Assembly: GCF_001693515.2 (NCBI RefSeq)
Contig: NZ_CP042968.1
Coordinates: forward strand, 5,084,001 to 5,148,000
Reading direction: 5' to 3'
Source: Bradyrhizobium paxllaeri
Lineage (GTDB): Bacteria > Pseudomonadota > Alphaproteobacteria > Rhizobiales > Xanthobacteraceae
Length of the DNA: 64,000 nt
Positions 40,531-49,795 of this stretch are shown here, one piece after another. How positions within the stretch are numbered: position 1 is the first letter of the stretch; every line of letters begins with the position of its first letter. The notes under the pieces are model-generated. The model was not told the DNA's origin, made no database searches, and saw only the letters and a program-made list of their open reading frames with translations. A program made the translations under genes and the position numbers.

Positions 40531-42315
40531 ATGAACAAGCCTACCATGCCTCAGTCGGTTACGGCCACACCGCAAACCGAGGCGCTCGGTGTTTTCTTCG
40601 AACAGGCCTTCGAACGGCAAATCCGACGGAGCCCGATGAGAGAGGCCGCCTTGCTGCGGCGCAAAGATCGCCAGCATCTATGGGACGAGATCGACGAACC
40701 AGCACGGGACCAAGCGGTTCGCGAGACTCGGCAGGACCTTGATCGACTGCGCGCGGACTTCGATCCGCAGACGTTGCCGGCCGCGGCCAAGCTGAGCTAT
40801 CGGCTGTTCGAGAGCAACTGCGTGACATCGCTAGAAGCGGACGAATTCCGGCATTACAACTACCCGCTAAACCAAATGGGTGGCTGGCAATCGTCCATTC
40901 CGGCCTTTCTGCTCAACCATCATCCAATCGACGCTGTCGAAGATGCGGAGGCCTACATCTCTCGCCTCGAGGGCATCCGCAGGTTGGTCGCACAAATCAT
41001 TGATGGTGTCGAGTTGCGTTCTCGCAACGGTATTTCCGCTCCCAGGTTTGTTTACGACAAGGTCATCCGGGAATGTCGCAATCTTCTGAGCGGCGTGCCC
41101 TTTCATGCTTCAGGAAAGGACTCGACGTGGCTTGCGGACTTCCGCATCAAGCTCGAGGCGCTGCCAATATCTTACGCGAAGAAGCCCAAGCTTATTGAAG
41201 CAGCCATCCAAGCGATGATCAGGTTCGTCCAGCCGGCTTACGTCGATTTGATTACGGCGGCGGGCCGACTCGAGGCCTCGTCCAGCACCGACGATGGCGC
41301 TTGGAAGCACCCCAACGGACTTGAGTTCTACGCGCAGGCGCTCAGGCACATAACCACGACGGAGCTGTCGGCCGCCCAAATCCACGAGTGCGGACGAGAG
41401 GAGGTCGGCCGGATCCACGGAGAGATGGAAAAGATAAAGAACTCGCTTGGCTTTGGCGGCGACCTCGCCGCCTTTTTTAAGCACATCAAGACAAACCCCA
41501 AGTTTGTCTATCCCGACACCGAGGAGGGACGGAGCACCTACCTCAGCGAAACGTCCCGCATTTTGGATGCGATGTACCGCAAGCTCGGCGATTCTTTTGG
41601 CAGGCTTCCCAAGGCTCCTTTGGTTGTCAGGCGCGTCGAGCCCTTCCGTGAGAACTCTGGGGCCCTCGCCTTCTATCAGCGAATGACGGCTGACGGCAGC
41701 CAGCCCGGCGTCTACTATGTTAACCTGTCCAGAATGGAGATTCTGAAGACGTTCCAGCTCGAAGCTCTCGCCTACCACGAGGGCGTGCCGGGTCATCACA
41801 TGCAGATTGCGATTGCGAGAGAACTGACCGGAGTTCCCGCCTTCCAGAAGTTCGGCTCGTACACCGCCTATGCGGAAGGGTGGGCGTTATATGCTGAGTC
41901 GCTCGCCAAGGACATGGGTGCGTATCGCGATCCGATGTCCGATTTCGGGCGGCTTGCGGCGGAGCTGTGGCGCGCCGCGCGGCTTGTGGTGGATACCGGC
42001 ATCCACGCTAGTCGCTGGACGCGCGAACAAGCGATCGACTACCTAAGCAAGGTAACGCCGAACCCCTTGTCCGAAATCATAAGTGAGGTGGAACGCTATG
42101 TCGTCTTACCGGGCCAGGCTACTGCGTACAAGGTGGGCATGCAGCAACTGCTCGCGTTGAGGAGCAAGGCAAGCTCTCAGCTGGGCCGGGCATTCGACGC
42201 GCGCGAGTTCCACGACATCGTCCTCGGCAGCGGTGCACTTCCCTTCGGACTCCTCAGCGAGCTCGTCGATCGCTGGATCGCAAGCAAAGGCCCCGGCGCA
42301 ACTCCTCGCGGCTAA
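40531..42315 (+). CDS. DUF885 family, probable zinc metallopeptidase
   Basis: A 594-residue protein of the DUF885 family. The conserved core is ALAYHEGVPGHHMQIAIARE with a metal-binding HExxxxHH-type motif starting at His416, followed by YAEGWALYAESLAKDMG (second metal/acid region) and RAARLVVDTGIHASRWT. No signal peptide is seen, so a cytoplasmic enzyme is likely. The substrate is unknown, and members are often annotated as carboxypeptidase-like. The ATG at 40531 fits MNKPTMPQS. A TTG at 40522 is the alternative. Confidence 0.82.
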   Translation: MNKPTMPQSVTATPQTEALGVFFEQAFERQIRRSPMREAALLRRKDRQHLWDEIDEPARDQAVRETRQDLDRLRADFDPQTLPAAAKLSYRLFESNCVTSLEADEFRHYNYPLNQMGGWQSSIPAFLLNHHPIDAVEDAEAYISRLEGIRRLVAQIIDGVELRSRNGISAPRFVYDKVIRECRNLLSGVPFHASGKDSTWLADFRIKLEALPISYAKKPKLIEAAIQAMIRFVQPAYVDLITAAGRLEASSSTDDGAWKHPNGLEFYAQALRHITTTELSAAQIHECGREEVGRIHGEMEKIKNSLGFGGDLAAFFKHIKTNPKFVYPDTEEGRSTYLSETSRILDAMYRKLGDSFGRLPKAPLVVRRVEPFRENSGALAFYQRMTADGSQPGVYYVNLSRMEILKTFQLEALAYHEGVPGHHMQIAIARELTGVPAFQKFGSYTAYAEGWALYAESLAKDMGAYRDPMSDFGRLAAELWRAARLVVDTGIHASRWTREQAIDYLSKVTPNPLSEIISEVERYVVLPGQATAYKVGMQQLLALRSKASSQLGRAFDAREFHDIVLGSGALPFGLLSELVDRWIASKGPGATPRG

Positions 42316-42607
42316 CGTGCGATGCGCAGATCGAAGGCGAGACGATCTGATCCTGCTTCTGTCGCGTCATTTCGGCTGGACGCGAAACGAGGAGCCATGT
42401 TCCGGGTGCGATTATGTGCCGACGGCCCGAATGATTTTCGTCGCCGACGATCGAGCGAGCCGCCCGAAGGTGAAATGGTTGGAAGGTTCGATCTCCTGCC
42501 CCAGACATCTGAAAGAGGAACTGTCCACCTGTAACTGGCCGCGGCCGAGGAAGCCGCGCATTTTTGCTTGGTTGGGCCGCTAGCGAGACGACGTGGCCTG
42601 CGCCAAA

Positions 42608-42621
42608 TTGATCCAGGTCAA
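42608..42621. promoter_or_regulatory. Perfect FNR/FixK-type palindrome
   Basis: TTGATCCAGGTCAA matches TTGA-N6-TCAA exactly. It sits across the end of the EamA transporter gene, with no gene starting nearby on either strand, so its function is doubtful. It may be a remnant of a moved promoter. The interval 42316-42607 holds no recognised gene. Confidence 0.4.
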
Positions 42622-43526
42622 TCGTGCGGTTTGCAACGCAGGGCCAAGGGCATTCCAAGCGCCGACACGAGAACAGTGGCAGCACCTAGCCACTGTTTTG
42701 CAGTCAGGGTTTCCTGAAGAAAAACAGATGCGAGGATAGACGTAAACATCGGGACTAGCGGCAGCAACAGCGCGGCCGCGGTCGCGCTCATGCGTTCCAG
42801 CGCAATGCCGTAGAGAAGAAATGGAATTGACATGAGCAGCAATCCTGATGCGACCACCAAAATAACATCAGTGATAGTTGGCGTGAGCATCGGCAATGGA
42901 CGAACACCAATCCATACACATGCCACTGCTGCGAACGCGACGATTTGGCTTACTGTCGTAAGCCGCAGCGCATCGATCCGATCCGACATCAACCGGACTG
43001 TGATGCTGTAGAGCGAGGCAAATAGAACACCGCCGAGGACGAGGCCGACTCCCAGTCCGCGCGTTGCGTAGGGATCGGGTTCGGAGGTCCAGCTCAGCAA
43101 ACTAACTCCGGAAAAGGCCAACAAGCAGAGCAAGCCGACGCCCCGGTTGGGGGTCTCGCCAAGAATCAACCACGCGAGGAGTATGATCATTGGCGTTTCA
43201 ACTGCGAACAGGATCGCTTCCACAGACGCCGGCAGCATCGTCAGGCCGAAGGTCGACAAACCAGACGCAAGCGCCGGCTGCAGGAGGCCCGGAAGGCCAG
43301 CACGCCAATCGCTCAAGCGAGGCGGCGCGCCTGACCAGATGGATAGTACGGTCAGGCTTGCAGCGCTCACAGCCAACTGCCCTGTTAGTAGCGAGAGCGG
43401 CTCGATACAGCAGAGGGCGGCCTTGGACAGGACGTTTCCGATACTCCAGCTGACCATCGCAAGGGTTCCGCAAAGAAGCGGTACGAAAAGGCTAGGCTGG
43501 TTCAACGGATGGCTTTTCGTTTGCAT
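42618..43526 (-). CDS. EamA/DMT-family inner-membrane transporter
   Basis: A drug/metabolite transporter of about 302 residues with ten predicted membrane segments in two EamA repeats. Examples are LCGTLAMVSWSIGNVLSKAA near the start, ILFAVETPMIILLAWLILGE at the end of repeat one, and ALLLPLVPMFTSILASVFLQ ETL at the end of repeat two. Each repeat shows the E-T/P-hinge seen in the family. The substrate is unknown, and export of a small metabolite is typical. The ATG at 43526 is chosen over a GTG at 43541. Confidence 0.82.
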   Translation of the reverse strand: MQTKSHPLNQPSLFVPLLCGTLAMVSWSIGNVLSKAALCCIEPLSLLTGQLAVSAASLTVLSIWSGAPPRLSDWRAGLPGLLQPALASGLSTFGLTMLPASVEAILFAVETPMIILLAWLILGETPNRGVGLLCLLAFSGVSLLSWTSEPDPYATRGLGVGLVLGGVLFASLYSITVRLMSDRIDALRLTTVSQIVAFAAVACVWIGVRPLPMLTPTITDVILVVASGLLLMSIPFLLYGIALERMSATAAALLLPLVPMFTSILASVFLQETLTAKQWLGAATVLVSALGMPLALRCKPHD

Positions 43527-43832
43527 CAGACCGTATGACACCCAGGTTCGTGCAATAGGTCAGCAGCCGCGGATGCCTCCATGGTTAGAGGAAACGTCGC
43601 AATCAGCCTTCTCCAGAGATAGCGATCAAGATTCTGGATGGTACCGGATCTGCGAGATAAAGAACCAGGGTGCTAACTTTAGGCATCGCTTGTTCAATAG
43701 TGAGGTTGATCACGCGCCCGATGAACGAATGCTAACGGCCGAGTAATCCAAATCGGCCCGCATGCGTGTGACGCATCGAGCTAGCCGCTCCTAGAGAGCT
43801 ACTCAGGATTTTATCGAAAATCCGGCCAAGCA

Positions 43833-44063
43833 TCAGGGACTGCGATCGGGTCCTGCGTCGCAATCCTTTTTGAGCGTCGGCCACTCCTCTGCGTGCCGGG
43901 CTAGCTTCTCATATTCCTCGGCGATCTTAAGGAGCCTATCTCTGGACTTGCCTTCAGCGAACGACACCGCTTTGGTCCGCGTCGCTTCCGCACGGCTTCG
44001 CCAGAATTTTGGATCGTAGAACGGATCTTTGGGTTTCATGTACATGAGATGCACTTCGTACAT
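43833..44063 (-). CDS. Conserved small hypothetical protein
   Basis: About 76 residues: MYMKPKDPFYDPKFWRSRAE, ATRTKAVSFAEGKSRDRLLK and IAEEYEKLARHAEEW. This highly charged helical protein resembles small proteins I recall as common in Bradyrhizobium, with no known function. Start codons at 44063, 44045 and 44039 are possible. No partner gene. Confidence 0.6.
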   Translation of the reverse strand: MYEVHLMYMKPKDPFYDPKFWRSRAEATRTKAVSFAEGKSRDRLLKIAEEYEKLARHAEEWPTLKKDCDAGPDRSP

Positions 44064-44344
44064 GAAGAGAATGCGACACCAGGCCTCCGTATCATTACGT
44101 AGTGCCTTCCCCCGCAAAATTCGCAAATTCGAATCCAATCTATATCTCGGAGGGAGTGAAGCCGGGAGCGCGATTGGCTTGCGCTAGCTGCGGAAGTCAC
44201 CCGGCCCAGCCGTCAACTCAATTTGCATCGATGACGGCTGTCCTGATGACCGGTGCGCCTCCGGCCTCTGCTGAGCGCAGGTCGAGCCAAGCTCAATGAG
44301 GATTTCTGAGTGCGCGCCCCAACTGTCGGCGACAGACCGGCGGG

Positions 44345-44358
44345 TTGAGCTAGAACAA
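44345..44358 (+). promoter_or_regulatory. FixK-like site upstream of hemN
   Basis: TTGAGCTAGAACAA, one mismatch from TTGA-N6-TCAA, centred about 60 bp before hemN. Anaerobic coproporphyrinogen oxidases are commonly controlled by FNR/FixK in this genus. The same extended sequence occurs at 63448. Confidence 0.4.
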
Positions 44359-44413
44359 AGTCCTTCCGCCCCGGGTCCGCTACATGATCCGGCGGGGTGA
44401 AGGAGAAATGCAG

Positions 44414-45766
44414 ATGCGATCGGATCTGGCGCAACCCTATGGGCAGGACAGGCTGCCGCGCTACACCAGTTACCCCACGGCTCCGCACTTCTCGCCGGCC
44501 ATCGGCGAGGAGGACTACCGCCGCTGGCTGAAGTCGATATCGCTCCAGCAGCCGGCGTCGATGTACCTGCACGTGCCCTTCTGCCGGTCGATGTGCTGGT
44601 ACTGCGGCTGTCACACCTCGGTCACCAAGCGCGAGGACCCGATCGCAAACTATGCAGCGGGCCTGCGCACCGAAGCGGGGCTCGTAGCCGAAACGATCGG
44701 CCAGCGACTGCCGATCTCCCATATTCACTTCGGCGGCGGGACGCCGACAATCATGTCGCCCGAGATGTTCGCGGACCTCGTCGGCGCGCTGCGGTATGCA
44801 TATTTCGTTCTGCCCGATGCGGAGATCGCGGTCGAAATCGATCCGCGCACGCTGACTGAACAGATGACGAAGGCGCTCGGCTATTGCGGCGTCAACCGCG
44901 CGAGCCTGGGAGTCCAGAGCTTCGATCCCGCCGTGCAGCGCGCCATCAATCGCATGCAGAGCTTCGAGCAAACCGCAGCGTCGGTCGCGCGCCTGCGCCA
45001 TCTTGGTATCAAGCGAATCAATTTCGACCTGCTCTATGGCCTACCTCTTCAGACAGTGGATTCATGTCTCGATACCGTCGCCAAATGCGTCGAACTCCGC
45101 CCGGATCGCTTTTCGGTGTTCGGCTACGCGCATGTCCCCTCGTTCAAGAGGCATCAACGCAAGATCGCTGAAGATGCCCTTCCCGGCAGCATCAAGCGCC
45201 ACCTGCAGTCCGAAACAATAGCGGAGGCTCTGCTGGACGCCGGCTACGTCCGCATCGGCCTCGACCATTTCGCTCTTCCCGACGACAATCTGGCCATCGC
45301 GCGGCAGGACGGCCGGCTGAAGCGCAATTTCCAGGGCTACACCGACGATTCCGCCGACACGCTGATTGGCCTCGGTGCCAGTGCGATCGGCCGCATGCCG
45401 CAAGGCTTCATTCAGAACATCGTCCCGACGCGCGACTATCTCGCGCGCATCGCCGAAGGACGGCCTGCGATCGCCAAGGGCTATCGCTTCACCGCGGAAG
45501 ATCGTTTCCGTGCCGACATCATCGAGCGGATCATGTGCGATCTTGCCGTCGATCTGTCCCGGATATCCAAGGTACACGGCCGTGACCTCAAGTCCGCCAT
45601 CGTCGATCGATCACGAATCGAACGCCTCATCGTCGACGGGGCAGTGACCATGATCGACGATCGGCTTTCAATCAGCGAGGGCGCGGAATTCCTGGTTCGC
45701 AGCGTCGCATCAGCATTCGATGCGCATCTTGCCAGCTCCGCTGCGACGCACAGCCGGGCGGTCTGA
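44414..45766 (+). CDS. hemN: Oxygen-independent coproporphyrinogen III oxidase HemN
   Basis: A radical-SAM enzyme that decarboxylates coproporphyrinogen III to protoporphyrinogen IX without oxygen, needed for heme under the micro-oxic conditions of nodules. The 4Fe-4S cluster cysteines are Cys57, Cys61 and Cys64 in VPFCRSMCWYCGCHT. HFGGGTPTIMSPE, GVQSFDPAVQRAINRMQ and INFDLLYGLPLQT are typical, and the C-terminal HemN domain is complete (450 residues). The ATG at 44414 has AAGGAG at 8 bp. An ATG at 44408 is possible. It stands alone, behind a FixK-like site. Confidence 0.92.
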   Translation: MRSDLAQPYGQDRLPRYTSYPTAPHFSPAIGEEDYRRWLKSISLQQPASMYLHVPFCRSMCWYCGCHTSVTKREDPIANYAAGLRTEAGLVAETIGQRLPISHIHFGGGTPTIMSPEMFADLVGALRYAYFVLPDAEIAVEIDPRTLTEQMTKALGYCGVNRASLGVQSFDPAVQRAINRMQSFEQTAASVARLRHLGIKRINFDLLYGLPLQTVDSCLDTVAKCVELRPDRFSVFGYAHVPSFKRHQRKIAEDALPGSIKRHLQSETIAEALLDAGYVRIGLDHFALPDDNLAIARQDGRLKRNFQGYTDDSADTLIGLGASAIGRMPQGFIQNIVPTRDYLARIAEGRPAIAKGYRFTAEDRFRADIIERIMCDLAVDLSRISKVHGRDLKSAIVDRSRIERLIVDGAVTMIDDRLSISEGAEFLVRSVASAFDAHLASSAATHSRAV

Positions 45767-45859
45767 TCAAGCTCACTTTGCCGCCAGCGAGGGCGTTTGA
45801 ACAGCCTCCAGGTATCCATCGCGGGTCTGGGGGTCTTTGTGTCAAGAATCCTCAAGGCG

Positions 45860-46245
45860 ACCAGCGTCCTCATCATCCTGCGCCGTGCGGGCCGCGATGG
45901 TGAACATGCGAGCGTCGCGCACCATGCGTTCGAGCGGATAGTCGCGCGAATAGCCCCTGGCGCCGAACAGTTGCAGCGCCTGGTTGGTCACATTGTTGGC
46001 CGCCTCGGAAGCGATGATCTTCGCCTGCGTGGCGAGAAGCGGATCGGGAAAGGGATCGGCGCTGATCGCAGCCTGATGCAGCGACAACCTTGCCGCATTG
46101 AGCGCGTTCGCCATGTCTGCCAGCCTCCACTGCAATCGGCGATCGGGCGCCCGAATTGCCGCTCCTTCACGAATGTCGGCGCCTTCTCGAACGCGCCCTG
46201 CGCGAGCCCGAGCCCGACCAAGCGGGTGCGCACGTATTGAGCTGT
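45860..46245 (-). pseudogene. Acyl-CoA dehydrogenase C-terminal remnant
   Basis: Minus-strand pieces in two frames: LGLAQGAFEKAPTFVKERQF GRPIAD, then, after a frame change, MANALNAARLSLHQAA, AKIIASEAANNVTNQALQLF and GARGYSRDYPLERMVRDARM. These are the C-terminal helices of acyl-CoA dehydrogenases. The N-terminal FAD half is missing and a frameshift lies near 46130. Confidence 0.8.
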
Positions 46246-46463
46246 TTATAAACTTGGCTTTGCTTATGCCTCGCAGACACTCGGTGGCAGCCGGACCCAG
46301 CAAGATACACCCGTAGCCGCGACGATTTCCTTCGAAGGCGCGCTAGGTCAAGTTTCTTTCAGGACGAACGTGTAAAGGCGGCACATCTAAAGCGCCTGCA
46401 TCTCGGGAATAAAAGCTCTTCGCTTTCGAACTGCTACCGCTACGCGCAGTTTACGCTGACAAG

Positions 46464-46490
46464 GATCGAAAACCTGTTCAATTTTCGATC
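46464..46490. repeat. Perfect 9-bp inverted repeat
   Basis: GATCGAAAA, a 9-base spacer and TTTTCGATC. It adjoins the dispersed repeat at 46495 and may be the tip of a small mobile element. No gene is seen between 46246 and 46463. Confidence 0.5.
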
Positions 46491-46494
46491 GCTC

Positions 46495-46525
46495 CACTTG
46501 CCCGCTTAAGGGATCAGCCGTGCTG
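46495..46525. repeat. Dispersed repeat, copy 2 (see 26520)
   Basis: CACTTGCCCG plus GATCAGCCGTGCTG, nearly the same as 26520-26549. No coding function is apparent. Confidence 0.45.
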
Positions 46526-46672
46526 GACCTGGCGCTCACGTGCACGGCCCCGCTCGGGCTAGATGGGAATGGAACTGAGATTTGCCAGTGCAAGGCCTCT
46601 CACCCTATTCGCGCCAGATGGCACTTGGGCCTGCGAGTTTTAGATATATCCACACGAGTAGTCCTGGCGAGG

Positions 46673-46712
46673 GCTTGAATCGCACGTAGCGTTAGATTGT
46701 ACGGTCTTAAAA
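46673..46712. repeat. Dispersed repeat, copy 1 (see 59438)
   Basis: CTTGAATCGCACGTAGCGTT then ATTGTACGGTCT. The same stretch with four or five changes is at 59438-59477. It may be an element end or a shared promoter segment. Confidence 0.45.
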
Positions 46713-47323
46713 AGCAGGTGGCGTCCCTGTGGCCATTTCAACGCTTCCAACCAAGTGATGAGAATTGCTAATGTCCCACACTCGTGAGCTCACGTCGCAA
46801 AATCACGATGCTCGAGCACTCACCCGAAAGCAAAGTGGTCCATCAGCCGCATCGCAAACCTACCACGTTGCACCCGGAATAGGATGAGAGTCTGGCGCGA
46901 TCTGCGCAGCATGTGGGTGATAGCCACGGCTGTTACAGACCGCTCCTGGTTCTCTCTCCCCGACCAGATGCAGCTTCGGCGGCATTTGGAGGTAGCTCAA
47001 TCCACAATGCTTGCGAGGTATATCTTACCGGTATCGAAACTTCTTTCGTCTACCCGGGTCGCAATCGTTGTTTCGCCCGGCGTTGGCGGCTCTGGCTCAT
47101 CGGCGACCGGCGGCTTGTTAGGCGCCTCCATGCGCTCGGAAGTTACGGTATCTACGAATAGGACGACCGAAGCACCGCTGCGATAGGTGTGCAGATACGC
47201 GAGTGCGCTTCCGCGGCCGTCAATGCTTTGAATGGTCCCGCCCTGTTTCGCGGTAGACAGGTCACGCTGCGCTTCGCGCAGAAAGGACAATACCGCAGGT
47301 TGTCTCAACATAAAGAGGATATC
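46713..47323. other. Possible decayed small gene, minus strand
   Basis: A minus-strand frame (46997-47371) reads LSFLREAQRDLSTAKQGGTI, SALAYLHTYRSGASVVLFVD and ERSFDTGKIYLASIVD. Its composition is coding-like but the family is not recognised, and its start overlaps the next plus-strand gene. Confidence 0.3.
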
Positions 47324-47632
47324 GTGAATCAAAAGCTGCGAACGTATCGGTCTTGGTTTTTCAAAGTACACCGCTGTGCAGCATCACTTGCCGTTGCTGC
47401 TGTGACTACCACGGTTCTATGCGCCGAACAGGCGGGTGCGCGAGATCGGCTGGCGACACCGGAGGAACGAGAGGCTTGCACACCGGACGTGTTTCGCCTT
47501 TGTAGCAGCCACATACCTGATGCAGGAGCCATCACTTCCTGTCTCAGAGCCAAGTTCGGAAACCTGAGTGACCAATGTCGCTACGTGATATCGTTTCGAG
47601 ACTCTGCCAAGCGAAAGGAAAGCTCGAAATGA
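47324..47632 (+). CDS. Small exported cysteine-rich protein
   Basis: A 102-residue protein starting at a GTG with AGAGGA upstream. The signal segment is CAASLAVAAVTTTVLCAEQA GA. The mature part has four regularly placed cysteines (EREACTPDVFRLCSSHIPDA, ITSCLRAKFGNLSDQCR), a pattern I recall from many short alphaproteobacterial periplasmic proteins (ACxPDVxRLC...CLRxxxxxLSxxCR). Function unknown. Confidence 0.65.
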   Translation: MNQKLRTYRSWFFKVHRCAASLAVAAVTTTVLCAEQAGARDRLATPEEREACTPDVFRLCSSHIPDAGAITSCLRAKFGNLSDQCRYVISFRDSAKRKESSK

Positions 47633-47813
47633 GCCGGCGCCGATAGCCCGCCGGCTTCGATTGCCCACGTTCGAGACCAGCCCCTGGGGCTGAATTCCAG
47701 GATGGCAACGCCGAATGGGGACAGATGAAAGGGCGCGGGCAATTGAGGCTGCACCAACCGCTTGCGAATGACGGAATTCTTGGCGCTGGACACTTACTTG
47801 GACGAACAGGCGA
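47633..47813. other. Upstream region of the carboxylase operon
   Basis: No gene or promoter was recognised. Confidence 0.35.
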
Positions 47814-49289
47814 ATGCGTGAAATACCTTTCCAAACCGTTCTGATCGCCAACAGAGGCGAGATTGCCGTACGAATCATCAAAACCTTGCGAGGGCTGGGG
47901 CTTCGCTCTGCAATTGTCTACCACGATGAGGATGCGGGGACGCCGGCTGTTGCCATGGCTGACACGGCGATTGCGATCAGCGGTCGCACTCCGATTGCCG
48001 CCTATCTCGATATCCCGCAAATCATCGCTGCTGCCCACAAGGCGAGCGCCGCCGCCCTTCATCCGGGCTATGGGTTTCTCTCCGAGAATGCTGAGTTCGC
48101 CAGGGCCGTGACAAAGGCAGGCATTGCTTTCATCGGGCCAGCTCCGGAAAGCATCGAACTGATGGGCGACAAAATCAGGGCTCGCAACTTCGTTCAGCGG
48201 AGCGGTTTTCCGGTTGCACCTTCCGCGATCGAAGAAGATGATCCAGCGACATTCACATTCAGGGCTCGAACTGTTGGCGTTCCTTTGCTGGTGAAGCCAT
48301 CGGCTGGAGGTGGCGGCAAGGGCATGCGGATCGTGCGCGACCTCGCTAACTTGGAGGACGCGATTGCGCAGGCGCGCAGTGAGGCGCAGAGATACTTCGG
48401 TGATGGCCGGCTTTACATCGAACGATACGTCGAAAACCCGCGGCACATCGAAGTCCAGGTGCTCGGCGACTCCTTCGGAAACGTGGTCCATCTCTTCGAG
48501 CGAGAGTGCTCGGTCCAGCGCCGATTCCAGAAAGTCATCGAGGAGGCGCCGTCCCCCGCACTATCGGGAGAGTTGCAGAGGCGGATCTGCGAAGCTGCCG
48601 CGGGCATCGCGCGTGCCGCCAAATACCAGAACGCAGGCACTGTCGAATTCATCTACGACGGCGGAGAGTTCTATTTTCTCGAGATGAATACGCGTCTGCA
48701 AGTTGAGCATAGTGTGACAGAGATGATCACCGGCATCGATCTTGTTGCGCAACAGATCTATGTCGCCGCCGGCCGCGAACTTGGATTTTCGCAGTCTGAT
48801 ATTGTCTCGAAAGGACACGCGATCGAGGCTAGACTGTATGCGGAAGCCCCGGAACGCGGGTATATTCCGACGACTGGCAAGGTACTTGTTCTTGAGTATC
48901 CGGACGGCGACGGCATACGGATCGACAGTGGCATCGTGCAAGGCCAGCAGATCACGACAGCGTTCGATCCCATGCTTGCAAAGATCATCGTGCATTCGCC
49001 CACGCGCATGGAGGCTGCGCTGAAGGCCGATCGCGCGATGCGCGAGCTGGTGCTTCTCGGCTGCGAGACAAACGCAAGCTTTCTTACACGCATCCTCCGC
49101 GACAAGGCATTTCTGAGCGGACACGTCCATACGGGATATCTTGAGGAAAATCCGCATATTGCATCGGGCGAACCCGCGTCCGACTTATCTGACTTCCTCG
49201 CCACAGCCGCCCTCCTGACGAGACCTGTCCGCGAATCTGCAGATGCCGTGCCCGAGCTTCACGCAGCGCTGGGGAGCTGGAGAAACTGA
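47814..49289 (+). CDS. Biotin carboxylase subunit of an acyl-CoA carboxylase
   Basis: An ATP-grasp enzyme that carboxylates biotin on the carrier protein encoded next. The order is: N-terminal TVLIANRGEIAVRIIKTLRG, LHPGYGFLSENAEFA, the ATP-binding VKPSAGGGGKGMRIV loop, HIEVQVLGDSFGNVVHLFER ECS, catalytic EMNTRLQVEHSVTEMITG, and the C-terminal domain. At 491 residues it lacks the fused biotin domain of methylcrotonyl- or propionyl-CoA carboxylase alpha chains, resembling AccC instead. First gene of a three-gene operon. Confidence 0.92.
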   Translation: MREIPFQTVLIANRGEIAVRIIKTLRGLGLRSAIVYHDEDAGTPAVAMADTAIAISGRTPIAAYLDIPQIIAAAHKASAAALHPGYGFLSENAEFARAVTKAGIAFIGPAPESIELMGDKIRARNFVQRSGFPVAPSAIEEDDPATFTFRARTVGVPLLVKPSAGGGGKGMRIVRDLANLEDAIAQARSEAQRYFGDGRLYIERYVENPRHIEVQVLGDSFGNVVHLFERECSVQRRFQKVIEEAPSPALSGELQRRICEAAAGIARAAKYQNAGTVEFIYDGGEFYFLEMNTRLQVEHSVTEMITGIDLVAQQIYVAAGRELGFSQSDIVSKGHAIEARLYAEAPERGYIPTTGKVLVLEYPDGDGIRIDSGIVQGQQITTAFDPMLAKIIVHSPTRMEAALKADRAMRELVLLGCETNASFLTRILRDKAFLSGHVHTGYLEENPHIASGEPASDLSDFLATAALLTRPVRESADAVPELHAALGSWRN

Positions 49290-49290
49290 C

Positions 49291-49794
49291 GTGAACCACT
49301 TTTTTGAAGTTGATGGCGTAACTTATCAGCTATCGCTTTCACGTTGCCAACATGGCTATCGGCTTTGCTTGAGCAATGAAGTGATTGCTCCAATCGCGTT
49401 CTCCCAGCAAAGCGAAGGCCGCGGCGTTCTTACCATCGCAGGCGAAAGCGAACCGGTTAGATTCGCCATCGATGGCGACGTTATTCACGTGCGTATGCGC
49501 GACCGGACGCGCATTCTGCACTACCGCGACCCATTGAGAACGCTCGCTTGCGCGAACAATAAGCCACATCATCTGATGGCGCGCGCGCCGATGCCTGGCC
49601 TGGTCGTTACCACCAGCGTTTCGCCTGGCCAAGCCGTTTCCGCAGGCACGCCGCTGATGAAAATCGAGAGCATGAAGTTGGAAACTATCATACGCTCTCC
49701 ACGAGACGGGGTGATCGACCGGATTCACTTCAACGAAGGCGAAAGCTTCGAGCAAGACGCAGTGCTGGTTACGCTCTCCGAGGAAGGGCGCTGA
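49291..49794 (+). CDS. Biotin carboxyl carrier protein
   Basis: A 167-residue carrier that starts with GTG one base after the carboxylase stop. The C-terminal biotinyl domain has APMPGLVVTTSVSPGQAVSA and the biotinylation motif IESMKLETII with Lys129. The N-terminal half (VDGVTYQLSLSRC, VRFAIDGDVIHV) resembles the BT/linker region that is normally fused to the carboxylase chain in MCC/PCC-type enzymes. That suggests this gene arose by splitting such a chain. Confidence 0.88.
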   Translation: MNHFFEVDGVTYQLSLSRCQHGYRLCLSNEVIAPIAFSQQSEGRGVLTIAGESEPVRFAIDGDVIHVRMRDRTRILHYRDPLRTLACANNKPHHLMARAPMPGLVVTTSVSPGQAVSAGTPLMKIESMKLETIIRSPRDGVIDRIHFNEGESFEQDAVLVTLSEEGR

Positions 49795-49795
49795 G

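Noticed and set aside
44213-45001. 262-codon minus-strand frame opposite hemN
   Set aside because: It is a shadow of hemN in high-GC sequence, with no homology recognised.
47544-48491. 315-codon minus-strand frame
   Set aside because: It lies opposite the biotin carboxylase gene, which has complete family motifs. The frame has none.
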